Source: JAOPZW01 sp036379935
GTDB lineage: Bacteria > Actinomycetota > Thermoleophilia > Solirubrobacterales > Solirubrobacteraceae
DNA: 64,000 nt
Reading direction: 5' to 3'
NCBI GenBank assembly: GCA_036379935.1
Contig: DASVFT010000040.1
Coordinates: 15,042 to 79,041 of the forward strand
A program made the translations under genes and the position numbers. Positions within the stretch are counted from its first letter, which is position 1. Each line of letters begins with the position of its first letter. Of this stretch, positions 1 to 8,419 are shown piece by piece. Under the pieces are notes generated by a model. It worked only from the letters and a program-made list of their open reading frames with translations. It was not told the DNA's origin and ran no database searches.

Positions 1-61
1 CGGCCGCAAAGGGCCGGGTATAGGATCGGGACGACAGCAAGCGACGTCTGGAGAGCAGGAG

Positions 62-520
62 ATGGCAGCCAAGAAGCAAGCGGCCAAGGCGCGCAGGGCC
101 GCCGCGGGGGCCAGCCCCTACGTTCAGCGCGTGGTCGAGGACGCGGAGCTGCGCGAGAACGTCCGCGTCGCCCTCGAGAACGCCAAGAGCGCTTTCGGGC
201 GTCTGACCAACGGCAAGCCGGCGGCGAAGGTCCTCGACGACAAGAAGCTCCACAAGGAGATGCGTCAGGCGGCGGAAGCGCTGCGCGACGCGGGCCAGGC
301 CCTGCGCGAAGGGCCGAAGAAGCAGAAGCGGCGCCGCGGCGGATTCGGCAAGCTGATCCTGCTCGCCATCATCGGCGGTGGCCTCGCCCTCGCGCTCAGC
401 GAGGGCCTGCGCAACAAGGTCCTCGACGCGCTGTTCGGCGCCGAGGAGGAGTTCGACTACACCTCGACCACCTCGCCGGCTCCGGCGCCCGCGGGCGAGA
501 CGGTCGGCTCGAGCACCTAG
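62..520 (+). CDS. Small single-pass membrane protein of unknown function
   Basis: A 152-residue protein that I do not assign to a named family. The N-terminal ~25 residues are Lys/Ala-rich, residues ~25-85 look like charged helices, and a run of Lys/Arg (about 85-93) precedes one hydrophobic segment (about 95-112, rich in Ile/Leu/Gly/Ala). The basic stretch before the segment suggests the N-terminal part is cytoplasmic. The tail is acidic, then Ser/Thr/Pro/Ala-rich. Start ATG 62 has a GGAG at 50-53, about 8 nt upstream. A TAGGAT -10-like box at 21-26 could drive a short leader. A stem-loop terminator follows the stop codon, so the gene is probably monocistronic. Confidence 0.75.
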   Translation: MAAKKQAAKARRAAAGASPYVQRVVEDAELRENVRVALENAKSAFGRLTNGKPAAKVLDDKKLHKEMRQAAEALRDAGQALREGPKKQKRRRGGFGKLILLAIIGGGLALALSEGLRNKVLDALFGAEEEFDYTSTTSPAPAPAGETVGSST

Positions 521-546
521 CGCACAGCGCGGCACAGCGGTGCGAG

Positions 547-567
547 AGGGCGCCCGCCGGGCGCCCT
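547..567 (+). terminator. Stem-loop terminator after the first gene
   Basis: A perfect 9-bp inverted repeat (arms AGGGCGCCC and GGGCGCCCT, 3-nt loop) lies 26 nt after the stop at 520 and is followed by TCT. The U-tract is weak, as usual at high GC. It separates the small membrane gene from the TetR gene. Confidence 0.6.
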
Positions 568-607
568 TCTCATGTCCGGGGCCCGCGATCCCGGCTGGCC
601 GGCCAGC

Positions 608-613
608 TAGGCT
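608..613 (+). promoter_or_regulatory. TAGGCT -10 box, probable leaderless promoter of the TetR gene
   Basis: TAGGCT ends 8 nt before ATG 622 with no Shine-Dalgarno between, so transcription should start at or next to the ATG. The in-frame TTG at 613 would overlap the box and is disfavoured as a start. Confidence 0.5.
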
Positions 614-621
614 TGGTCGCC

Positions 622-1227
622 ATGGAGGCCACCGCGCACCAGCAGCGCGCGATCGAGGGCGAGAAGGCCCAGCGCATCGTCGAGGCCATGCGCTCGAGCG
701 TCGCCCGCCGCGGCGTGGCCGGCTCGACCTTCGATCACGTCGCGCGCGAGGCGGGCGTGTCGAGAGGGCTGCTGCACTACTACTTCGGCACCAAGGAGCG
801 ACTGCTGGCCGAGGTCGTGCGCCGCGACTGCGAGCTGCGCATGGTCGCGCTCGACGAGCAGCTCGCCGGCGCCCACGACGCCGACGGAGTGATCGACGCG
901 CTCCTGCAGTCGCTGCGCCGCTTCGTCCGGGACGAGCCCGAGTTCCTGACCGTCGTCTTCGAGCTGTTCACGCTGTCGCGCCGCAACGACGAGATCGCCG
1001 TCGAGTTCGCCGCGCTGCTGCGCCGCATGCGCGAGCACGTGGCCGCGCTGCTGGCGCGCAAGCAGGTCGAGGGCGCGCTGCGCCTGCGTGCCGAGCCGGG
1101 CGCCGTCGCCGACGTCCTCTTCTCCCTCGCCGACGGTGTGAGCATGCGCATGCTCACCGAGACCGAGCACGACTTCGCGGAGACGATCGCGGCCGGCGTG
1201 CTCGCCGTCCGCGCGCTGATGGACTGA
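622..1227 (+). CDS. TetR/AcrR-family transcriptional regulator
   Basis: A 201-residue one-component repressor. Residues ~15-60 form the TetR helix-turn-helix: 'GVAGSTFDHVAREAGVSRG' then 'LLHYYFGTKERLLAEVV', the hallmark tail of that domain. The C-terminal ~140 residues are helical and variable, as expected for the ligand/dimer domain, with no recognisable ligand signature. The start is taken as ATG 622 because a -10 box lies at 608-613. It precedes osmC and the lut operon in the same direction, each after its own short gap, so it could control them, but no operator palindrome is obvious. Confidence 0.88.
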   Translation: MEATAHQQRAIEGEKAQRIVEAMRSSVARRGVAGSTFDHVAREAGVSRGLLHYYFGTKERLLAEVVRRDCELRMVALDEQLAGAHDADGVIDALLQSLRRFVRDEPEFLTVVFELFTLSRRNDEIAVEFAALLRRMREHVAALLARKQVEGALRLRAEPGAVADVLFSLADGVSMRMLTETEHDFAETIAAGVLAVRALMD

Positions 1228-1244
1228 GCGCGGCCCGTCAGGCG

Positions 1245-1250
1245 TAGGAT
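1245..1250 (+). promoter_or_regulatory. TAGGAT -10 box, probable leaderless promoter of osmC-lutABC
   Basis: TAGGAT ends 7 nt before ATG 1258, and no ribosome-binding site lies between. The same geometry recurs before many genes in this window. Confidence 0.5.
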
Positions 1251-1257
1251 CGGCGGC

Positions 1258-1758
1258 ATGGACCTCCGTGCCGTTCAGCAGCCGCTCAAGGACGCCTACC
1301 GCGTCGATCCCGACCAGGCCCGCATCACGCTGACCGCTCGCGGCAGCGGCGCCGACGCACCGATCGCGTGCTCGGTCGACCTCGGCCGCGCGATCTACGA
1401 TGCGCAGGCCCACGTCGGCGTCGGCGGCGCGGGCACCGCGGCGTGCTCGGGCGACCTGCTGCTCGGCGCGCTGGCCGCGTGCGCGCAGCTGACCTGCCAG
1501 ATGGTGGCCACGGCCATGGGCCTGGACGTCCGCTCGATCGAGACGACGGTCGAGGGCGACCTCGACCTGCGCGGCACCCTCGGTCTCGACCGCGAGGTAG
1601 GCGCGGGCTTCTCGGCCCTGCGCCTGCGCTTCGCGGTCGACGCCCCCGGGGCCAGCGACGAGGACCTCGACGCCCTGCTGCGCAAGACCGAGCGCTACTG
1701 CACGGTGGCCCAGACCCTCATCGCGCCACCCTCGCTGGACATCGAGCTCACGCGCTGA
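1258..1758 (+). CDS. OsmC/Ohr-family protein
   Basis: A 166-residue OsmC-like protein, the family of thiol peroxidases acting on organic hydroperoxides. Visible family features are the glycine-rich 'HVGVGGAGTAACSGDLLLGALAACAQLT' region, with the first cysteine (~62) in 'TAACSGDLL' and a second in 'LAACAQLT' (~74). The second Cys sits where OsmC proteins carry 'AxxACxxxt'. A third Cys is near the C-terminus in 'TERYCTVAQTL', the usual 'exxCpv' position. The lutA start follows after 3 nt, so it is probably the first gene of a four-gene unit with lutABC. Confidence 0.85.
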   Translation: MDLRAVQQPLKDAYRVDPDQARITLTARGSGADAPIACSVDLGRAIYDAQAHVGVGGAGTAACSGDLLLGALAACAQLTCQMVATAMGLDVRSIETTVEGDLDLRGTLGLDREVGAGFSALRLRFAVDAPGASDEDLDALLRKTERYCTVAQTLIAPPSLDIELTR

Positions 1759-1761
1759 GCC

Positions 1762-2493
1762 GTGCGGGCTTCGCTCTTCGTCACGTGCCTTGCCGACACG
1801 CTGTTTCCGCAGGCCGGCAGGGCGACGGTGGCGGTGCTCGAGCGCGTGGGCGTCGACGTCGACTTCCCGCGCGCGCAGACGTGCTGCGGCCAGATGCACG
1901 CCAACACCGGTTACGGGCACGAGGTCCTCGGGCTGCTGCGGCGCTTCGTTGCCGTCTTCGGCGACGCCGAGGTGGTGGTCACGCCCAGTGGCTCGTGCGC
2001 GGCGATGGTGCGCGAGGGCTACGAGCGGATGGCGGTGCAGGCGGGCGACGAGGCGCTGGCGGCGCAGGTGCGCGAGCTCGCGCCGCGCGTCTTCGAGCTC
2101 TCGGAGCTCCTGGTGCGGCGCCTGGGCGTCGAGGACGTCGGGGCGTCGTTCCACCACCGCGTCACCTACCACCCGACCTGCCATTCGCTGCGCCTGCTGA
2201 AGGTCGGCGATGCGCCGCTGCGGCTGCTGCGCGCGGTGCGCGGGATCGACCTCGTCGAGCTGCCCGCCGGCGAGGAGTGCTGCGGCTTCGGCGGCACCTT
2301 CGCGGTCAAGAACGCCGACACGTCGACGGCCATGCTCACCGACAAGCTGCGCCACGTCCTCGACACGGGCGCCGACGTGTGCACGGCGGCCGACAGCTCG
2401 TGCCTGATGCACATCGGCGGCGGGCTGGCGCACGCGCGCGCCGGCCTGCGCGTCATGCACCTGGCCGAGATCCTGGCCAGCGAGGCGTCGTGA
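1762..2493 (+). CDS. lutA: LutA-type lactate utilisation Fe-S protein
   Basis: A 243-residue cysteine-rich protein of the LutA/YkgE family, a subunit of the LutABC L-lactate oxidation complex. It has the two CCG domains expected of the family: 'TCCGQMHANTGY' near residue 36 and 'EECCGFGGTFAVK' near residue 172, plus 'HPTCHSLR' before the second. These cysteines ligate Fe-S clusters in relatives. The start is GTG 1762, 3 nt after the osmC stop. Its TGA overlaps the lutB GTG (GTGA, 2490-2493), which implies translational coupling. Confidence 0.92.
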   Translation: MRASLFVTCLADTLFPQAGRATVAVLERVGVDVDFPRAQTCCGQMHANTGYGHEVLGLLRRFVAVFGDAEVVVTPSGSCAAMVREGYERMAVQAGDEALAAQVRELAPRVFELSELLVRRLGVEDVGASFHHRVTYHPTCHSLRLLKVGDAPLRLLRAVRGIDLVELPAGEECCGFGGTFAVKNADTSTAMLTDKLRHVLDTGADVCTAADSSCLMHIGGGLAHARAGLRVMHLAEILASEAS

Positions 2494-3857
2494 AGGACGG
2501 CTTCCCGAAGGCCGCCCGCAGCGCGCTGGCCGACAGCCAGCTGCGGCGCAACCTCGGGCACGCCACGAGCACGATCCGGGCCAAGCGCGCGCGGGCCGTC
2601 GCCGAGGTCGAGGACTGGGAGGCGCTGCGCGACGCGGGCGCGGAGATCAAGGAGCGCGCGCTGCGCCACCTCGACGTGCACCTCGAGCGTCTCGAGGAGA
2701 GCGTCCAGGCCGCGGGCGGCACCGTCCACTGGGCGCGCGACGGCGTCGAGGCGTGCGCGATCGTGGCGCGCGTCGCGCGGGACCACGGCGCCGAGGAGGT
2801 CATCAAGGTCAAGTCGCTCGTCACCGACGAGATCGACCTCAACGACGCGCTCGAGCGCGCGGGCGTGAACGCCGTCGAGACCGACCTCGCCGAGCTCATC
2901 GTCCAGTTGGGCGACGACGACAGGCAGTCGCACATCCTCGTCCCCGCCATTCACCGCAACCGCGCCGAGATCGCCGAGCTCTTCCGGCGCAAGCTCGGCG
3001 TCGAGGTCTCCGACGAGCCCGCCGAGCTCACCGCCGCGGCGCGCGCGCACCTGCGCGCGAAGTTCCTCTCGGTACCGGTCGGCGTGAGCGGCGCCAACTT
3101 CGCGGTGGCCGAGACCGGCCATGTCGTCGTCGTCGAGTCCGAGGGCAACGGGCGGATGTGCACGACCCTGCCCGAGGTGCTCGTCTCCGTCGTGGGCATC
3201 GAGAAGGTCCTGCCGCGCTGGCGCGATCTCGAGGTGATGCTCCGGCTCCTGCCGCGGTCGTCGACCGCCGAGCGGATGAACCCCTACACGTCGATCTGGT
3301 CGGGCGTGAGCGACGGGGACGGGCCGCGCGAGTTCCACCTCGTGCTGCTCGACGGCGGGCGCACCGACGTGCTGGCCGACGCGGTCGGGCGTGCCGCGCT
3401 GCGCTGCATCCGCTGCTCGGCGTGCCTGAACGTGTGTCCGGTCTACGAGCGCACCGGCGGGCGCGCCTACGAGAGCGTCTACCCGGGCCCGATCGGCGCG
3501 ATCCTCACCCCGCCGCTCGAGGGGCTCGAAGCGGCGCCCACGCTGCCGTGGGCCAGCTCGCTGTGCGGCGCGTGCTACGAGGTCTGCCCGGTCAAGATCG
3601 ACATCCCCTCGATCCTCGTGCACCTGCGCGGGCGCGTGATCCGCGAGGTCGGCACGCCGGCGGCCGAGCGCGCGGCGATGGCGGCGATGGCGCGGGTCTT
3701 CGCCAGCCGCCGCGCCTACGAGGCGGCGCAGCGGATGGCCAGGCTCGGGCGCGGTCCCCTGGCCGGCGCGGCGCTGCGGCCGTGGACGCGCTCGCGCGAG
3801 CTGCCCGCGGTGCCCGATCAGACCTTCCGGGAGTGGTGGCGTGAGCGGCGCGCGTGA
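2490..3857 (+). CDS. lutB: LutB-type lactate utilisation Fe-S protein
   Basis: A 455-residue homologue of LutB/YkgF. The N-terminal ~290 residues are the LutB/DUF162-type domain. They are followed by a bacterial ferredoxin-type pair of clusters: 'CIRCSACLNVCPVY' (about residue 309) and 'CGACYEVCPVKIDIP' (about 360), each CxxCxxCxxxCP-like. The C-terminus has the family's 'FREWW' ending. The start GTG 2490 overlaps the lutA stop, and the end overlaps the start of lutC at 3841 by 17 nt. It should relay electrons from lactate toward the respiratory chain with LutA and LutC. Confidence 0.93.
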   Translation: MKDGFPKAARSALADSQLRRNLGHATSTIRAKRARAVAEVEDWEALRDAGAEIKERALRHLDVHLERLEESVQAAGGTVHWARDGVEACAIVARVARDHGAEEVIKVKSLVTDEIDLNDALERAGVNAVETDLAELIVQLGDDDRQSHILVPAIHRNRAEIAELFRRKLGVEVSDEPAELTAAARAHLRAKFLSVPVGVSGANFAVAETGHVVVVESEGNGRMCTTLPEVLVSVVGIEKVLPRWRDLEVMLRLLPRSSTAERMNPYTSIWSGVSDGDGPREFHLVLLDGGRTDVLADAVGRAALRCIRCSACLNVCPVYERTGGRAYESVYPGPIGAILTPPLEGLEAAPTLPWASSLCGACYEVCPVKIDIPSILVHLRGRVIREVGTPAAERAAMAAMARVFASRRAYEAAQRMARLGRGPLAGAALRPWTRSRELPAVPDQTFREWWRERRA

Positions 3858-4455
3858 GGACGTCCTGGCGCGCGTGCGCGCCGCCCTGCGTGACGTGCCC
3901 GCCGAGGAGCCGTCGGTGACGCCTCCCTACGAGGCGCCGCCGGGATCCGGCGCGGACCCCGTGGCGCTCTTCGTCGATCGGCTCGGCGACTACCGCGCCA
4001 CCGTGCGCGACGCGGGCGACGTCGCCGCGGCGGTCGCACGGGTGTGCGCCGAGCACGGCGCGCGGCGCCTCGGCGTGCCGGCCGGGCTGCCCGACGCATG
4101 GCGCCCCGAGGGCGTCGAGCTCGTCGCCGACGACGGGCTGAGCGCCGGCCGGCTCGACGCCCTCGACGGCGCGCTGACCGGCTGCGCGCTCGCCATCGCC
4201 GAGACCGGGACCATCGTCCTCGACGCCGGGGAGCGCTCGGGCCGGCGCGCGCTGACCCTCGTCCCCGACCTGCACCTCTGCGTCGTCGAGCCGGCGCAGG
4301 TCGTGGCCACGGTGTCGCAGGCGTTCCGCGCCCTCGCGGGCGCGCGCGGTCCGTTCACGCTGGTCTCGGGCCCGAGCGCCACCAGCGACATCGAGCTCGA
4401 CCGGGTCGAGGGCGTCCACGGCCCGCGGCGCCTCGAGGTCCTGCTCGTCCGCTGA
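3841..4455 (+). CDS. lutC: LutC-type lactate utilisation protein
   Basis: A 204-residue LutC/YkgG (DUF162, LUD domain) protein, the third member of the LutABC complex. Typical features are 'CALAIAETGTIVLDAGERSGRRALTLVPDLHLCVV' and the closing 'SGPSATSDIELDRVEGVHGPRRLEVLLV', which is close to the LUD consensus (GPSrTaDIe...GvHGP..l.v.ll). GTG 3841 lies within the lutB 3' end. It faces the SDR gene convergently across an 11-nt gap. Confidence 0.93.
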   Translation: MSGAREDVLARVRAALRDVPAEEPSVTPPYEAPPGSGADPVALFVDRLGDYRATVRDAGDVAAAVARVCAEHGARRLGVPAGLPDAWRPEGVELVADDGLSAGRLDALDGALTGCALAIAETGTIVLDAGERSGRRALTLVPDLHLCVVEPAQVVATVSQAFRALAGARGPFTLVSGPSATSDIELDRVEGVHGPRRLEVLLVR

Positions 4456-4466
4456 GGCGCCGGCCG

Positions 4467-5231
4467 TCAGGCCATGGCGATCTGGTTGGCCTGCGCGGCC
4501 ATGAGCAGCATGCCGCCGTCGACGACGTAGGAGGCGCCGGTCGTGTAGCTGGCCTCGGGTGAGGCCAGGTACGCGATCAGCTCCGCCACCTCGCGGGCGT
4601 CGCCCGGTCGCCCCAATGGCACGCCGGGCCGCTCTTCCTCGTGAGGATCCTCGTCCTCCTGGCCGGTCATCGGCGTGGCGATCTCGCCGGGCGCGACCGA
4701 GTTGACCGTGATCCCGTGCTCGGCCAGCTCGAGCGCCATGTTCTTCGTCAGGCCGCCGAGGCCGTGCTTGGCCGCGACGTAGGGCGTCGAGCCCTCGAGG
4801 GGCACGTGCTCGTGGACCGACGTCACGTTGATGATCCGACCGGGCGTGCCGCTCGCCACCATCCGGCGCGCCGCCGCCTGCGCCGCCACGAACGCGCCCG
4901 TGAGATCCACCTCCAGCACGTCGCGCCACTCCGCCACGTCGAGCTCCAGGAACGGCGTGCTCGCGCCGGTGCCCGCGTTGTTGACGAGGACGTCCGGCCC
5001 GCCGAGCGCCTCGGCGAGCTCGTCGATCGTGCGCTGCACGTCCGCGCTCTCGGTGAGATCGAGGTGCCGGACCTCGGCGCGCCGACCATACGATCGCACC
5101 TCCTCGGCGGTCGACCGCGCACCATCCTCGTCGCGGCTGTAGGTGATGCCGATGTCATGCCCGCGGCGCGCCAGCACCACCGCGGCGGCCTTGCCGATGC
5201 CCGAGTCCGAGCCGGTGATGATCGCTGTCAT
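4467..5231 (-). CDS. SDR-family oxidoreductase
   Basis: A 254-residue classical short-chain dehydrogenase. The Rossmann motif 'TGSDSGIG' is at residues ~6-13, 'NNAG' at ~85-88, and the Ser-Tyr-Lys catalytic set is 'TSVHEH...PYVAAKH' (~136-155). 'NSVAPGEIATPM' follows, as in many 3-oxoacyl-ACP-reductase-like or glucose-1-dehydrogenase-like members. The substrate cannot be read from sequence. It is convergent with lutC and has no obvious operon partner; the upstream lipoprotein gene (same strand) ends 50 nt before its start. Confidence 0.88.
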   Translation of the reverse strand: MTAIITGSDSGIGKAAAVVLARRGHDIGITYSRDEDGARSTAEEVRSYGRRAEVRHLDLTESADVQRTIDELAEALGGPDVLVNNAGTGASTPFLELDVAEWRDVLEVDLTGAFVAAQAAARRMVASGTPGRIINVTSVHEHVPLEGSTPYVAAKHGLGGLTKNMALELAEHGITVNSVAPGEIATPMTGQEDEDPHEEERPGVPLGRPGDAREVAELIAYLASPEASYTTGASYVVDGGMLLMAAQANQIAMA

Positions 5232-5280
5232 CCCGGCGGTCTACCCGGGCACGGCGCGCGCCGACCCCGGCGAGACGGCG

Positions 5281-5751
5281 CTAGTCGAGCTTGATGTCTC
5301 CGAGGTCGTAGCCGCGGTGGTTGATCTCCTCCAGCGACTCGGCGATCTGCTCGACCGCCTCGTTCTTCCCCACGTTGGCGTTGAACTCGGCGACGCGCTG
5401 CTGGTTGCCGTCTCGCGCCGCCTCGCGCACCTCGTCGAGCTCCTCGGCGTACTCGCGCAACCCCTCGACGAGCTCCTCGTGCTCGTGCGCGACGTCGCGC
5501 GGTGGCTCCCCTGACTCGAGCTCCTCGGCCGCGTGACGAAGCTGCGCCTGGGCGGCGCCCAGCTTCGGGTCGAGCTCGCTGAGCGAGCCGACGCGCGTCT
5601 GGCGGAAGGCCTCGCGGACGGAGCCGTAGGCAGCGTGCAGCTCGCGCTCGTACTGCGCGTGCGAGAGCCGCGGCTTCTCCTTCTCCTTCCCGCCGCAGCC
5701 CGCGAGCGCCAGGGCCCCGACGAGCACGACTATGGCGGCGCGGCCGATCAT
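5281..5751 (-). CDS. Predicted lipoprotein with coiled-coil
   Basis: A 156-residue protein with an N-terminal signal peptide ending in the lipobox 'LALAGCGG' (Cys at ~19), so it should be lipidated and exposed outside the membrane. The mature part is highly charged and helical ('EELVEGLREYAEELDEVREAARDGNQQRV'), consistent with a coiled coil. I do not recognise the family. The ATG overlaps the stop of the upstream BNR-like gene as ATGA (5748-5751), which suggests coupled translation and a linked surface role. Confidence 0.8.
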   Translation of the reverse strand: MIGRAAIVVLVGALALAGCGGKEKEKPRLSHAQYERELHAAYGSVREAFRQTRVGSLSELDPKLGAAQAQLRHAAEELESGEPPRDVAHEHEELVEGLREYAEELDEVREAARDGNQQRVAEFNANVGKNEAVEQIAESLEEINHRGYDLGDIKLD

Positions 5752-8312
5752 CCGCCCGGGAGCAGGAAGTCCATCGCCGGCGCGTTGTCGAGCGGGTAGA
5801 GGAACGACTGCACGTCCTGCCTGGGCGAGGCGTTGTTCCCCAGCGAGAACGCGGTCGCGTCGTAGAACCGCGATCCGGCGGTCGCCGCGACCTGGGTCGG
5901 GCGGCCGTTCGCGTCGGCGGGACCGAGCGCGTGCAGGAGGGAGCGCGGCACGCTCAGCCGGATCGTGCCCGCCGCCTGGTCGACCTTGCCCTGGATCTGC
6001 GTGCCGCCCGGATAGAGGACGCACTTCTCGCCGCTCTGGTCGCCGCTGACGCAGGGCGACTGGCCGGTCGTGTAGTCGTTGAAGCCGAAGGTGAAGCCCT
6101 CGGCCGGGTTCCAGCGCGCGCTGGCCGCCGCGTCCTGGTAGCCGTTGGTGAAGCGCAGCAGCCAGAGCAGCGACTGCGAGCCGGTGTCCGTCATCTCCTG
6201 CTGGAGGGCGGCGCTCGACAGGTTCGCGACCTTCATCGTGACGGTGAAGCCGCCGTTGCGGACCTGGCGCCCGGTCGCGAGGTCGACCTGGGGGCCCACC
6301 GAGACCGACGTGAAGTCCGCCGACCGCTCGTTCTTGGTCGGCGGCAGGACGAACGACGTCGCCAGCAGCGAGTAGCTCGAGAGCGCGTCGTTCGTCGCGT
6401 CCGACGAGCTCGTGCGGACGACCGGCGTGGCCGCCGACAGCGTCCGGCCGCCGTTCGACGGGCCGGCGATCTGCGTGGTGACCATCGGCGTGGCGACGTG
6501 CCCGAAGGGCTCGTCGGGCTTCTTGTTCGTCCGGTTGAAGACCACCGACAGCTTGCCGTCGACGCGGTTGTACTCGATGGCGAAGAAGTCGGCGAGCGTC
6601 CGGTCGCCCGGCGGGACGCTGAGGTCGCACCCGAGGCCGTTCAGGCAGATCGAGTCGTAGTGGAACGGATGCGTCGTCGCCTTGACCTGGCTGAACGTCG
6701 CCGTCTTGGCCAGCGCGTTCAGCGACTGGTTGACGTAGACGTCCCAGCTGGCCTTGAAGTCGCCGGAGTTGGGATTGCCGTCCTTCGTCGTGCCGTAGAA
6801 GCTGACCGCGACCCGGCCGGGGTCGCCGCCGGCGGCGATCCACGGGAAGACGGTCGTGCGGACGCTGTTGCGGTCCACCTGGACCGGGGCCGAGAAGCCC
6901 GGGTTGATCGTCGGCTGCTCGCCGTCCGCCGGGTTCGAGCACTTGGCGACGTTCTTGGCCGCCAGGCTCACCATGTAGGTGTGGTAGTTCGCCTCCTCGC
7001 CGTAGGCGATGTAGATGTTGCCCTGGCTGTCGGAGTCGGCCGTGACGAAGCCGGCCGAGTTCGCGGGGGCCACCGCCGCCCGGCAGTCGGTCCACGTCAG
7101 CCCGCCGTCCTTCGACACGGACAGGTTGATGCTGTCGCCGTCGTCGGTGGAGCGGTCCCAGCCGAAGAAGACGAGCCGGTGACTCTCGTCGTAGCGCATC
7201 GGCCCTGGGAAGCGCGGATCCGGCGCCGCGATCGCGGAGCTCGGCCCGTAGGTGAGGCCCCCGTCGGTCGAGCGCTGGACGACGACGTTGCGCGGGGCCT
7301 GCTGGTTGTACGAGAGCAGGACCGTGTGGTCGTCGATGAAGGTCATCCACTGACGGTCGGCGCCGCCGCCCTTGTCGGTGACGCCGTTGCCGAACGGGCC
7401 GCCGCTCGTGAGGCTGTGGCCGTTGTTGGGCGAGGTCGAGGTCACGAAGCCGGTCAGCGGGCCGAGGCCCGTGTAGGCGTACTGGTAGTGCTGCTGGCCG
7501 TTGCGCGCCACGGCCATCGCGATCCCGCAGTCGCCGCCTCCGCCCACACCCTGCTGGCCGCGCGGGGGCGTGCCGAGCATGTGGAACTGCTTGCCGCCGT
7601 CGGTCGAGACCTGGGCGTAGTCGGCGGCGTTGGAGAAGCCCGTCGGACCGCAGGTGTAGATGTTGCCGTCCTTGTCGGTCTCGATCAGCGGCTCCGCCTC
7701 GTCGCGCTGGTTGTCGGCGGGGACCGCGGCCGAGAAGGCAAGCCCCTTCGCGTCGGCGGAAGGAACGCTGGGCTCGCGTGCCTTCGTGGTCACCGCGAGC
7801 GAGCCGCTGTAGCTCTGAGCCGCCGCGTTGGCGAAGCCGCAGGCGAGAACGTGATAGTCGCCGGAGGGAAGGTCGTTGGCGATGACCTGCTCGGTCGTGG
7901 ACGAGCTGTCGCTCGATCCGACCTCCTTGCCGTCGGGCCCGACGACGGTGATGATCTCGTCCGCGGTGTCCGATGTCGGCGTGGTGGGCGTCCACGAGAT
8001 CGAGAACGTGAACTGGGCCGTCAGGTTCGAGTAGACCCCCGACGGGACCGTGACGGTGACCACGTGCTCGTCCGCCACGGAGGTGCCGCCGAAGCAGTCG
8101 CTCGTGGGGTTGGCGCCGGGCGGGATCGTTCCGGTCCAGCGGTCGGTCGCGGTTTGACCGGTGGTGGAGGGCACCGTCACCGTGCCCGCGGGAGGGCTGG
8201 AGGCCTGCGTGCTGCCCGTGGCCACCATGAGCGCCACGAGCAAGCCGATCGGCACGAGCAACCCAAAGACGAGTCGCCGCGTCCTTCTTCCGGCCGAGCC
8301 ACTACCCCACAT
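5748..8312 (-). CDS. Secreted BNR/sialidase-like beta-propeller protein
   Basis: An 854-residue exported protein. Arg-rich residues are followed by a hydrophobic segment (~15-35) and 'STQASS', a signal peptide. Residues ~45-170 look like a Ser/Thr-rich beta domain. The central part holds Asp-box (BNR) repeats: 'STDGGKQFHML', 'STDGGLTYGPS' and 'SKDGGLTWTDC', which mark sialidase-like propellers. The catalytic Arg triad of true sialidases is not evident, so enzyme activity is not claimed. The start ATG 8312 is preceded by GGAGGGATCAAC. A divergent CMD-like gene starts 107 nt away. The gene is coupled downstream to a lipoprotein. Confidence 0.8.
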   Translation of the reverse strand: MWGSGSAGRRTRRLVFGLLVPIGLLVALMVATGSTQASSPPAGTVTVPSTTGQTATDRWTGTIPPGANPTSDCFGGTSVADEHVVTVTVPSGVYSNLTAQFTFSISWTPTTPTSDTADEIITVVGPDGKEVGSSDSSSTTEQVIANDLPSGDYHVLACGFANAAAQSYSGSLAVTTKAREPSVPSADAKGLAFSAAVPADNQRDEAEPLIETDKDGNIYTCGPTGFSNAADYAQVSTDGGKQFHMLGTPPRGQQGVGGGGDCGIAMAVARNGQQHYQYAYTGLGPLTGFVTSTSPNNGHSLTSGGPFGNGVTDKGGGADRQWMTFIDDHTVLLSYNQQAPRNVVVQRSTDGGLTYGPSSAIAAPDPRFPGPMRYDESHRLVFFGWDRSTDDGDSINLSVSKDGGLTWTDCRAAVAPANSAGFVTADSDSQGNIYIAYGEEANYHTYMVSLAAKNVAKCSNPADGEQPTINPGFSAPVQVDRNSVRTTVFPWIAAGGDPGRVAVSFYGTTKDGNPNSGDFKASWDVYVNQSLNALAKTATFSQVKATTHPFHYDSICLNGLGCDLSVPPGDRTLADFFAIEYNRVDGKLSVVFNRTNKKPDEPFGHVATPMVTTQIAGPSNGGRTLSAATPVVRTSSSDATNDALSSYSLLATSFVLPPTKNERSADFTSVSVGPQVDLATGRQVRNGGFTVTMKVANLSSAALQQEMTDTGSQSLLWLLRFTNGYQDAAASARWNPAEGFTFGFNDYTTGQSPCVSGDQSGEKCVLYPGGTQIQGKVDQAAGTIRLSVPRSLLHALGPADANGRPTQVAATAGSRFYDATAFSLGNNASPRQDVQSFLYPLDNAPAMDFLLPGG

Positions 8313-8419
8313 GTTGATCCCTCCCCTTCGCCGTCGCCCTGGATACCCGAGGATGGGGAGATCAAACGCTGCCGCCGTACACTGACGGCCGCTCGGCCAG
8401 ATAGACGGAGGGCATCCTG

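Noticed and set aside
607..2460. Long open frame on the minus strand across TetR, osmC and lutA
   Set aside because: The plus-strand genes have clear family motifs. The minus frame is Arg/Ala/His-rich with no recognisable domain, typical of antisense frames at high GC.
5748..8312. Calling the BNR protein an active sialidase
   Set aside because: Asp boxes are present, but I could not identify the catalytic Arg triad, Tyr/Glu pair and FRIP-type motif.
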